A DNA stretch of 64,000 nt from Halomonas sp. HL-93. GTDB taxonomy: Bacteria > Pseudomonadota > Gammaproteobacteria > Pseudomonadales > Halomonadaceae. This document shows positions 50,046 to 60,715 of this stretch, piece after piece; position 1 is the first letter of the stretch; each line of letters begins with the position of its first letter. Location: positions 3,224,001 to 3,288,000 of the forward strand of contig NZ_LT593974.1 of the NCBI RefSeq assembly GCF_900086985.1. The letters run 5' to 3'. Both the position numbers and the translations under genes were made by a program. Under the pieces are notes generated by a model that ran no database searches, had not been told where the DNA came from, and was given only the letters and a program-made list of their open reading frames with translations.

Positions 50046-50666
50046 ATGCTCAACACCACCGCTTGGAACCGTATACGTTACACCGCCTATGCACCACTTT
50101 ACGATGCCATTGCCAATCGTGCTTTTCGTAGACCTCGGCGAGTAGCCCTGGGCCAAGTGGACTGGGAGCCCGGTATGCGCGTGTTGTTGGTCGGGGCAGG
50201 CACCGGGTTAGACCTTCCTTTTATTCCTCGTGAGTTGGAAATTCATTTAACCGACCTGACGCCCGCGATGGTCAAGCGCGCCGCTGACCGCGCCCATCGT
50301 TACCAGCGTGATGTAACCTGCCACGTTATGGATGCCGAAGCGCTGACCTACCCAGATGAACACTTTGACGTCGTGGTTATGCATTTACTGTTGGCGGTTA
50401 TGCCCAATCCCCAGCAAGGGCTAGCGGAGGCGTATCGTGTCTTAACGCCTGGCGGACAGCTATGCGTGATGGATAAATTTCAGCCCGACGACCAGCCTGC
50501 TAGTACCTTTCGACGAGCGCTAAACGTCGTAACCACACTCATCGCCACTGACATTACCCGCCAGGCACACCCCCTGCTCGATCAAGCAGGGTTCAGCCTC
50601 CGCCACGACGAACCGGTACTAATGAACGGCTTATTTCGGGCCTTATTGGCCACCAAACCGGGATAA
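50046..50666 (+). CDS. Class I SAM-dependent methyltransferase
   Basis: The 206-residue protein has SAM motif I (VLLVGAGTGLDLPFIP), the acidic motif II (IHLTDLTPAM) and the UbiE-like segment VMDAEALTYPDEHFDVVVMHLLLAVMP followed by EAYRVLTPGGQLCVMD. It resembles phospholipid N-methyltransferases of the PmtA type and UbiE relatives; the substrate cannot be set. It precedes the PepSY protein by about 100 bases. Confidence 0.82.
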   Translation: MLNTTAWNRIRYTAYAPLYDAIANRAFRRPRRVALGQVDWEPGMRVLLVGAGTGLDLPFIPRELEIHLTDLTPAMVKRAADRAHRYQRDVTCHVMDAEALTYPDEHFDVVVMHLLLAVMPNPQQGLAEAYRVLTPGGQLCVMDKFQPDDQPASTFRRALNVVTTLIATDITRQAHPLLDQAGFSLRHDEPVLMNGLFRALLATKPG

Positions 50667-50764
50667 GAATTGCTCAATGCGACGCTATGCCGCTCGCTTT
50701 TGCTGGTGCCTGCCAACACCCTCGCCTACCATGCAGGGCTGACTTTTCTGATCCAGGTTCTGTT

Positions 50765-52141
50765 ATGGCGCGTCGCCCCTTATTCAACAAACCGCTGGTG
50801 TTGCTGATCAGCCGCCTACATTTTTATGTTGGCTTGTTTGTTGGCCCGTTCATTTTGGTTGCAGCTCTGTCCGGCATCGCTTATGTCGCAAGCCCTGCGC
50901 TGGAAACCTGGGTTTATCAGGACACGCTAAAAGGCACCGAACAGGGAGACGTTCGGGCCCTAAGCACTCAGATCGCTGCCGCCCAACATCACCTGAACAG
51001 CACAGCATCTCCCGATGCAGTGCGACCTGCACCTGAGCTTGGTGACACCACACGCATTATGTTCAGTGACCCATCGCTCGGCGCATCGCAACATAAGGCC
51101 GTGTTCGTCGACCCTGTCACGCTCGATGTTACCGGGGAAGCCACCGTTTATGGCACTAGCGGTATTTTACCGTTACGCACCCAAATCGACCTCTTTCATC
51201 GTCAGCTCTTGATGGGCGATATAGGACGGTTGTATAGCGAACTGGCAGCCTCCTGGTTATGGGTGATGGCGTTAGGCGGTATTGTCCTTTGGCTCACCCG
51301 CAGGCAGACATTACAAGCAACCCAGGGGCCACGCCGTTTGGCTAAGCGCCACGCTACCCTCGGCGTTGTGTTAACCGCTGGGCTATTGCTGTTTTCTGCC
51401 ACGGGGCTAACCTGGTCACAATGGGCGGGGGGCAATATTGCAGAGCTTCGACACGCCTGGGGTTGGAGTACGCCCAGTGTGTCAACCGAGCTTAACGCTG
51501 ACGCAATGCCAAACGATGAACATGCCGAGCACCGTGGGCATGGCCAGGCCAAGGAGACGCAGGCGCCTGCTGTTTCACTGATCACCTTCGACCAGGCACT
51601 GAACGCCGCCCGGCAAGCAGGGCTTGAGGCCAACCGGCTGCAAATCACCCCGCCCATATCGCATGGCCAAGCGTGGCGCGTTGCCGAAATAGACCGTCGC
51701 TGGCCGACCCAGGTGGACCAGGTGGCGCTGCACCCACGCACCATGGCCGTTATCGACCAAACCCATTTTTCGACATTCCCCTTAGCCGCGAAGCTGACCC
51801 GCTGGGGAATCGACCTGCACATGGGTGTATTGTTTGGCGTTATTAATCAGGTGGTTCTTGGCTTGATCGCATCGGGCATTATCGTGCTGATTATCTGGGG
51901 CTATACCCTTTGGTGGCGGCGAACCCGGCTCGCGAGTGGACAACGCTTTCCTACCGTCAGCGAACCCTGGGCGTTGTTACCGCTACGTGCCAAGCTTGGA
52001 CTCATCGCCATCGCCCTCGCGTTGGGCGTCGCTCTTCCCGTGCTGGGGGTGAGTTTGGCAGTTTTTGTCGTGATCGACGCGCTGCGCTGGGTTGTGATGA
52101 AGCGCTCCTCACAACCCGCTCGACCTGGCACTTCACACTAA
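50765..52141 (+). CDS. PepSY-associated TM helix protein
   Basis: This is a 458-residue membrane protein. The N-terminal ISRLHFYVGLFVGPFILVAALSGIAY is the classic first TM of PepSY_TM proteins. Two further TMs near residues 180-230, a His-rich loop (DEHAEHRGHGQ) and a C-terminal TM pair follow. Relatives are often iron-regulated and near siderophore genes; some are ferric-reductase-like. The start at 50765 is preferred over the frame start at 50687. Possible link to metal handling with the downstream zinc-linked gene, but this is inference. Confidence 0.85.
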   Translation: MARRPLFNKPLVLLISRLHFYVGLFVGPFILVAALSGIAYVASPALETWVYQDTLKGTEQGDVRALSTQIAAAQHHLNSTASPDAVRPAPELGDTTRIMFSDPSLGASQHKAVFVDPVTLDVTGEATVYGTSGILPLRTQIDLFHRQLLMGDIGRLYSELAASWLWVMALGGIVLWLTRRQTLQATQGPRRLAKRHATLGVVLTAGLLLFSATGLTWSQWAGGNIAELRHAWGWSTPSVSTELNADAMPNDEHAEHRGHGQAKETQAPAVSLITFDQALNAARQAGLEANRLQITPPISHGQAWRVAEIDRRWPTQVDQVALHPRTMAVIDQTHFSTFPLAAKLTRWGIDLHMGVLFGVINQVVLGLIASGIIVLIIWGYTLWWRRTRLASGQRFPTVSEPWALLPLRAKLGLIAIALALGVALPVLGVSLAVFVVIDALRWVVMKRSSQPARPGTSH

Positions 52142-52155
52142 TTAACAGGTACCGT

Positions 52156-52431
52156 ATGCCCAATGCCGCCGTTAAGCGCTTTCGCCGTCTTGCCGAAGAC
52201 GAACAATCACGCATGATTGAAATGGCCTGGGAAGACCGCACGCCCTTTGAAGCCATCGAAACGCTCTATGGCTTTGCTGAGCCGGATGTGATTGAGGTGA
52301 TGCGCCACCAGCTAAAACCTGCCTCGTTTCGCCTATGGCGCAAGCGCGTCACTGGTCGCGCGACCAAACACCAAGCCCTGCGCTCGCCGGATGTATCGCG
52401 CGGGTATTGCCCGACGCAATATAAGCGCTGA
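52156..52431 (+). CDS. TIGR03643-family small protein
   Basis: The 91-residue basic protein starts 14 bases after the PepSY gene stop. The pattern RLAEDEQSRMIEMAWEDRTPFEAIE, then GFAEPDVIEVMRHQLKPASFRLWRKRV, matches the small uncharacterised TIGR03643 family as I recall it. The longer frame running back to 51910 lies inside the PepSY gene and is not real. Function unknown. Confidence 0.82.
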   Translation: MPNAAVKRFRRLAEDEQSRMIEMAWEDRTPFEAIETLYGFAEPDVIEVMRHQLKPASFRLWRKRVTGRATKHQALRSPDVSRGYCPTQYKR

Positions 52432-52484
52432 TTGACGACTTGATATCAGGCTTATGCAATCGAGCTGTTTCTAAACGAGCAATT

Positions 52485-52508
52485 AATGTTATATTATTAC
52501 ATAACATT
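52485..52508. promoter_or_regulatory. Zur box upstream of COG0523 GTPase
   Basis: AATGTTATATTATTACATA (52485-52503) agrees with the gammaproteobacterial Zur consensus AATGTTATANTATAACATT at 17 of 19 positions. The wider site is also an inverted repeat, AATGTTAT...ATAACATT (52485-52508). It lies 26-49 bases before the start of the putative zinc chaperone, as expected for repression by Zur under zinc sufficiency. Confidence 0.75.
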
Positions 52509-52533
52509 TAATCCCCGCTTAGAGGTGCTAGCA

Positions 52534-53760
<1,227 letters not shown>

Positions 53761-53767
53761 CGCTCTG

Positions 53768-55777
53768 CTAGTAACCTGCATTGTCCAAATGCTGCGCGGT
53801 CCACTCACGCACTTCGGGGTAGGCGCGCTGCTCAAATACCGCGAAGCCGTTAAGGCTTCGCGCCTTGAGCGGGGTAAAGACCGGCATGGTCAAGCCGCAC
53901 AGGAAATGCGCCAGGCGCTGGGCGTTGGGAGGCTGGCCAAATTGCTGCGTATGGCGTTCAATCAGTGGCGTGGCATAGCGCTGAAAATCCGCAGCGGTTA
54001 ATTCGGGCTCAGGCGGCGCTTCCGGCAGCCGCACAGGGCGCCCGTAGCACACCGAGCAGTGCCCGCAGCGGCCCTGCTCGGTCTGAGGCGGCGCATTAAA
54101 CGTGCTGTCGCCAAAGTACTCTGCCAGCCGACGCGTCAGGCAACTCTCCGACTCAAACAGCGCCAGCATGGCCTGTAGCCGCTCGATCTCGATACGCTCC
54201 CGATTCAGGCAATCTTCAAACAGCTGGCTCGCCAGCGTCTTAGTGTCAAAACCGGGCTGGCAGATCTCGTAGACGTCAGTCATCCGCTTGCCTTCCAGGG
54301 TCAGCCAGCCTTTGTCCTGAAAGTACTCAAGCGCGGTAATCACACGGGCGCGGGAGGCATCAATCTGCTGCGCTTGCCCGGCACTGTGCAGCCGATCGAA
54401 ATCCACCGTCCCCCAGGTGCGGGCGATAGGAATGTTGTCGACTAAGAGCCGCACGAAGGCTGCCCGTTCGCCTTCAAAGCGGCCCACCAGGGCCTCTGGT
54501 TCGATGTGATAGCGCAGCCGATACTCGGCTAAAAACGCATAGCGCGGCGCAATAATACCGCGCATTTCCAGCCTTACCAATAGCGTTTTCAGCGGCAGCA
54601 AACGGATATTGGTATCGCGTGAAAGGGTATTGAGCAGCACCTCCCACTGGCGATCCGATTGGCTAGCGGCTACAGCGATCTCTTCCAGCAAGTGGACGAT
54701 GCCAGCATATTCGGGAGTATCGCCGTAAACGAAGTTTTCCAGCACCCGCAAACCATCCCGCCCGGCCATGGTCAGACAGGTGGAAGGCAGGCCATCACGC
54801 CCCGCCCGGCCAATTTCCTGGCTGTAGTTCTCGATGGACTTGGGCAGGTCATAGTGCACCACGTTGCGGATATCGCCTTTATCGATGCCCATCCCAAAGG
54901 CAATGGTGGCCACGATGCAGGGCGACTCGCCGCTCATGAACTGGCGCTGGATCTCATCGCGCCGCTGGGAATCTAGCCCCGCATGATAGGCCTGGACGGC
55001 AATGCCCTGAGCCCTCAGGGCTTTCGCCACCCGCTCGGCAGTTTGCTGGAGGGTAACGTAAATAATCGTCGGTGCCTCAAAGCCCGGCTGCATCTGCGGT
55101 TTCAGCCAGTTGATCAACTGCTGCTGGCGGTCCTCCATGGCCGGCGACACCAGCAGCTCAAGGTTGGCACGGTAAAAGCCGGTGGTGATGACGTTTTCCG
55201 GCGCGATAGCAAACTTCTCGCCCATATCGGCGATGACGGTTGGCGTCGCCGTGGCAGTCAGCAGTAGCACCTGTGGGATAGCAAAGTCTCGCTGGTAGTC
55301 CGGCAGTTTCAGGTAGTCGGGGCGGAAGTTATGCCCCCACTCGGACAGGCAGTGGGCTTCATCGACCACCAGCAGCGAGATCTGCATCTGGCGTAGAAAG
55401 TGGCGAAAGCGCTCGTTCTTAAGTCGTTCCACCGAAATCATCAGGATTTTCAGCTCGCCGCGCTTGGCGCGCTCCATCACATCACGCGTCGTCTCTCGGT
55501 CCTGGGTGGAATCAATACTCGCCGCTGCGACACCGTGGCGGGTCAGAAACGCCAGTTGGTCCTGCATCAGCGCCAGCAGCGGCGACACCACCAGCGTTAA
55601 GTGGGGCAGATGTAGTGCCGGAAGCTGGTAGCACAGCGACTTCCCCGCGCCGGTAGCGAAAATCGCCGCCGTGGAGTGGCCATCCAACACCCTTGCCACC
55701 ACCGCCTGCTGGCCGCCACGAAAGTCGTCAAAGCCGAATACGTCTTTCAGCGTCTGGTGCGGTGAGGCGGGAGACAT
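53768..55777 (-). CDS. recQ: RecQ-family ATP-dependent DNA helicase
   Basis: This superfamily-2 3'-5' helicase has 669 residues. Walker A FATGAGKSLCYQLPAL, DEAHCLSEWGHNFRPDY (DEAH plus the RecQ aromatic loop), TATAT, and QEIGRAGRDGLPS (motif VI) are present. Zinc-binding cysteines appear in GRCGHCSVCYG. The tail after it does not show a clear HRDC domain, and the order of domains differs somewhat from E. coli RecQ, so it may be a RecQ paralogue. It converges with the COG0523 gene, seven bases apart. Confidence 0.88.
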   Translation of the reverse strand: MSPASPHQTLKDVFGFDDFRGGQQAVVARVLDGHSTAAIFATGAGKSLCYQLPALHLPHLTLVVSPLLALMQDQLAFLTRHGVAAASIDSTQDRETTRDVMERAKRGELKILMISVERLKNERFRHFLRQMQISLLVVDEAHCLSEWGHNFRPDYLKLPDYQRDFAIPQVLLLTATATPTVIADMGEKFAIAPENVITTGFYRANLELLVSPAMEDRQQQLINWLKPQMQPGFEAPTIIYVTLQQTAERVAKALRAQGIAVQAYHAGLDSQRRDEIQRQFMSGESPCIVATIAFGMGIDKGDIRNVVHYDLPKSIENYSQEIGRAGRDGLPSTCLTMAGRDGLRVLENFVYGDTPEYAGIVHLLEEIAVAASQSDRQWEVLLNTLSRDTNIRLLPLKTLLVRLEMRGIIAPRYAFLAEYRLRYHIEPEALVGRFEGERAAFVRLLVDNIPIARTWGTVDFDRLHSAGQAQQIDASRARVITALEYFQDKGWLTLEGKRMTDVYEICQPGFDTKTLASQLFEDCLNRERIEIERLQAMLALFESESCLTRRLAEYFGDSTFNAPPQTEQGRCGHCSVCYGRPVRLPEAPPEPELTAADFQRYATPLIERHTQQFGQPPNAQRLAHFLCGLTMPVFTPLKARSLNGFAVFEQRAYPEVREWTAQHLDNAGY

Positions 55778-55949
55778 AAGTAATCCTAAATTTGATCAGC
55801 GGTATTCAACGTGGCTATTTTGATACACCCAACCAGGATAATTCCATTATTAGAGGCGAGTAACTAAATTCGTTGCGATCCTCCTCATGTTTTTGTGTAG
55901 CATGGTGCCGCTTCTATGAAGTAGTGAGTTATATGGCTGTGGAGACAGG

Positions 55950-56585
55950 ATGTTTACAATTGCGCTTTTTTTTATTGCCAACGCGCTGTTTTGTTTGGCG
56001 TATATTGTTCGCGATATGGCATGGCTACGCGCAATAACGATTGTGGCGGCGTTATCCACCTTGCCTTACTTCTATTTTCAAGCCTCCCCGCTTTACGGCG
56101 CCATGTCATGGCAAATCGCTTTTATTGTGATTAATACCGTCAACTTGACGGTATTACTGCTCCAGCGCCGTCCTATTAAGCTCACCGAAGAAGAGAAGTG
56201 GCTCCACCAGACAACCTTTTCGCTGCTTAAACCTCGCCGCATGCGCCGCTTATTACAGCAAGCAGAGCCCCATGAAATACAATCAGGCGAGGCGTTAATC
56301 GAACAAGGCAAAGAGTTGCGGGCGCTTATCATTTTGCTTTCAGGCAGTGCCAGCGTTAAGGTTAATGGCATCAAGCGCGCCACGCTTTTACCAGGCGACT
56401 TTGCCGGTGAAATGAGCTTTATTACCGGCAGGTTAACCAGTGCTGATGTCATCGCAGACCAGCCGGTACGTTACCTAATTTGGCCATCCTCGGTGCTTGA
56501 GCGCCTCTACCAACGTGACCCAGAAATGAAAAGTGCGATACAAAGCATTATAGGCTTTGATATGGCGTCTAAACTGGCTCGATAA
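55950..56585 (+). CDS. Membrane cyclic-nucleotide-binding protein (Popeye-like architecture)
   Basis: The 211-residue protein has three predicted TMs (about residues 2-20, 27-45 and 52-72) and then a cytoplasmic cyclic-nucleotide-binding domain (EIQSGEALIEQGKELRALII, then LLPGDFAGEMSFITG). This order, three TMs followed by a cNMP fold, is that of Popeye-domain proteins, known in animals as cAMP effectors. The phosphate-binding signature is only partly like CRP (FAGEMSFITG where CRP has FIGELGLF). Lies upstream of a cyclic-nucleotide phosphodiesterase and a cyclase, so a cAMP role is likely but inferred. Confidence 0.8.
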   Translation: MFTIALFFIANALFCLAYIVRDMAWLRAITIVAALSTLPYFYFQASPLYGAMSWQIAFIVINTVNLTVLLLQRRPIKLTEEEKWLHQTTFSLLKPRRMRRLLQQAEPHEIQSGEALIEQGKELRALIILLSGSASVKVNGIKRATLLPGDFAGEMSFITGRLTSADVIADQPVRYLIWPSSVLERLYQRDPEMKSAIQSIIGFDMASKLAR

Positions 56586-56699
56586 GCACTTAACGCGTCA
56601 ATAAAAACTACAAACCGTGTCGATATCCCCTGACGGCAACTAAAACACCATCTTCTACTGGCGTATATCGACCTCAACAAAAAATGGAGTGACAGCACC

Positions 56700-57458
56700 G
56701 TGAATGTCAACGCCCTTGGCGCTAGCGGAGGCCTCGAACCCTCCCGGGGGACTAGCGCATTCCTGCTCACCCCTACCACGCTGTTAGATGCGGGCACGGG
56801 CGTAAACCAGCTCGATCATGACCAAATTGGCAGGCTGAAAAGCGTCCTGTTGACCCATGCCCATATTGATCATATTGCAAGCCTGCCACTCCTTATCGAC
56901 AGCCTATTTGAGACGTTTTCAGCTCGCCGCCAAGTCTTGACCGTTTATGCACTACCTGAGGTTATCAGGGCACTCAAAACGCATATTTTCAATCACGTTA
57001 TTTGGCCTGATTTCACTCAACTCCCCTCACCAGAACACCCCGTGTTGCGTTACATACCGCTTGCCCATTGGCACCGGTATACGTTTGACGACAGCATCAC
57101 CGTGACACCTTTTCCCGTTACCCATGGCGTTCCCGCCTGTGGTTACTGGGTGCAAAGCCCTACCGGCACACTTGCTTTTAGCGGCGATACCGGGCTTTCA
57201 GACACCACCATTCAATCGCTTAACCGGCTGGGCGCAATCGACACGCTGGTGATGGAATGTGCCTTCCCTAATCAGCTTGACCACCTTGCCGAATCGGCTT
57301 ATCACTTAAGCCCACAGCGGCTCGCCGAAATATGTTGCCGACTGGCGACACCACCTCAAAAGCTATTGATCACCCACCTAAAACCGCAGCACCGCAAAAC
57401 AATCACCCAACAGCTTCATGCCGAACTTCCCGCGGCACTGACGTGGCAGATTATCTGA
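56700..57458 (+). CDS. Class II-type 3',5'-cyclic-nucleotide phosphodiesterase (MBL fold)
   Basis: The 252-residue metallo-beta-lactamase-fold protein carries the HxHxDH metal motif in LLTHAHIDHIASLP, with later ligands in PVTHGVPACGY, FSGDTGLSD and ITHLKPQH. The start (GASGGLEPSRGTSAFLL) and THAHIDH pattern fit class II cyclic nucleotide phosphodiesterases (yeast PDE1, Vibrio CpdP). No signal peptide is seen, so it is cytoplasmic. GTG 56700 has ATGGAG upstream. It would degrade cAMP made by the cyclase at 60716-62911. Confidence 0.82.
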   Translation: MNVNALGASGGLEPSRGTSAFLLTPTTLLDAGTGVNQLDHDQIGRLKSVLLTHAHIDHIASLPLLIDSLFETFSARRQVLTVYALPEVIRALKTHIFNHVIWPDFTQLPSPEHPVLRYIPLAHWHRYTFDDSITVTPFPVTHGVPACGYWVQSPTGTLAFSGDTGLSDTTIQSLNRLGAIDTLVMECAFPNQLDHLAESAYHLSPQRLAEICCRLATPPQKLLITHLKPQHRKTITQQLHAELPAALTWQII

Positions 57459-57566
57459 TAAGACCGCTACGGGAATACGCCACAAGTGTAACGCTGAGTG
57501 GAAGTCATTCCCTCTGCCAGCAAGTACCCTGGCATCAGTATTATCCCCAAGCAAACAGGTTAGCCG

Positions 57567-58991
57567 ATGAAACCAATAACAGTGCGGCCTATTCTTCTCT
57601 ACTGCCTGCTTGGTATGACACTGTGGCTGCTATGCACGCCCCGTGCTCTCGCGTATGAAGAAACACTACAAAGCGCTCGACAATTGCTTGACCAAGGCGA
57701 TGCCCAAGCTGCCTACGCCAGCATGAAAGCAATCGAAGTTGATCATAGCAGTGAACCCGAATTTAACTACTGGTTAGGGGTATTAGCGCTGCGCGCCGAT
57801 GACGTGACTCACGCCATGATTGCCCTGGACCGTGTGCTGATCACCCAGCCAGAGCATGCAGGCGCGCGAATGGAACGGGTCGCCGCGCTACTGAAACTGG
57901 ATCACCGCCGTGCCGCCGAACAGGAAATTGAGCGCTTGGAAGACCTCTCACCTCCACCCGAGGCGCAAGCAGCTATTAGCCGTTTCAAAGAGGTCATTGA
58001 ACAACGCCGCAGCGAAGAAAACGACCCACAGCATCATCTGAGCGTAGGTATCACGGTTGGCTATGACACCAATCCCCAGCGCTACAGTAGTGATATTGCG
58101 CTTGATCCCTTACCACCGTCATTGCGTAATGTGGTTGACCAACTCGTGGATAGTGGAGTGCTGGAACCCGACGACCCCGGCCAACTCGGAGACACCACTT
58201 TCGCCAGCCGTTCCAGCGTCTACCAGCGGCTTCAAACCAATTACCGTGGGCGCTTCCCAATTGACGAACGCTCACGTTGGCTGCTCAGCGCTACCGCGCA
58301 AACTCAGCGCTACACGAACGACGCTGCGGAGGAAATGGACCTAACCCTTTTACAGCTAGCGCCTGGCTACCAGCAAGAACTCAGCAATGGCCACACCTGG
58401 ACACTGCAACCCAGCATATTGCAGGGCTGGGGCGGGGCTGAACAAAACCCACTCTTGACCCGCTGGGGGCTTAGCGGCCGCTATACCTACACAGTGGCCA
58501 CCGACAGTCAGCTCACCTGGCAGCTTGGCGCTCAACGCAACGACTTTGACAACGCGCTCAGCGATTATGACGCTGGCCGCCTGGGGATTGAGCTCACCAC
58601 TCGGCTCACTCACGTTAACCTGCGCTGGCAGGCGCAGTTAGGCAAGGAATGGGCTCGCGGTTCAGGGGACCAACAACGTGCGGGCGGCGACCTCCATCAA
58701 TGGCAAGTGGGCATGGGAATGGATATTCCCATTGGCGAGCACCAGCTAATACGCGGCGATGTCGGGTACCGCCAGCGAAACTACCAGGACGACGTCAACA
58801 ACATTACCAGCCGCTACGAGCCGGCCCAGCGTGAAGAGCAGATATGGGAGGCGCGTTTAAGCTGGCTCTACCAGTTCAACCCCCACTGGCTGCTAGAAAC
58901 GTCTGCTGATTACGAACAGCGTGACGCCACCCTCGAATTTTACGATTCAACCCGTCTACAAACGCAGATCGGCGTGCGTTATCTCTTCTAG
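57567..58991 (+). CDS. TPR plus outer-membrane beta-barrel protein (SLAM-like architecture)
   Basis: The 474-residue exported protein has a signal peptide (LLYCLLGMTLWLLCTPRALA), a helical TPR-like domain (about residues 30-150) and a C-terminal beta-barrel of about 320 residues with alternating strands and a final Phe (GVRYLF). This order is that of surface-lipoprotein assembly modulators (SLAM, DUF560) and of related TPR-porin proteins. It is followed nine bases later by the FecR protein, which suggests they act as a pair. The barrel call is firm; the transport role is inference. Confidence 0.78.
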   Translation: MKPITVRPILLYCLLGMTLWLLCTPRALAYEETLQSARQLLDQGDAQAAYASMKAIEVDHSSEPEFNYWLGVLALRADDVTHAMIALDRVLITQPEHAGARMERVAALLKLDHRRAAEQEIERLEDLSPPPEAQAAISRFKEVIEQRRSEENDPQHHLSVGITVGYDTNPQRYSSDIALDPLPPSLRNVVDQLVDSGVLEPDDPGQLGDTTFASRSSVYQRLQTNYRGRFPIDERSRWLLSATAQTQRYTNDAAEEMDLTLLQLAPGYQQELSNGHTWTLQPSILQGWGGAEQNPLLTRWGLSGRYTYTVATDSQLTWQLGAQRNDFDNALSDYDAGRLGIELTTRLTHVNLRWQAQLGKEWARGSGDQQRAGGDLHQWQVGMGMDIPIGEHQLIRGDVGYRQRNYQDDVNNITSRYEPAQREEQIWEARLSWLYQFNPHWLLETSADYEQRDATLEFYDSTRLQTQIGVRYLF

Positions 58992-59000
58992 GGAGGGCTT

Positions 59001-60686
<1,686 letters not shown>

Positions 60687-60715
60687 TCCAACAACCACTG
60701 ACGAGCAAGAACCCC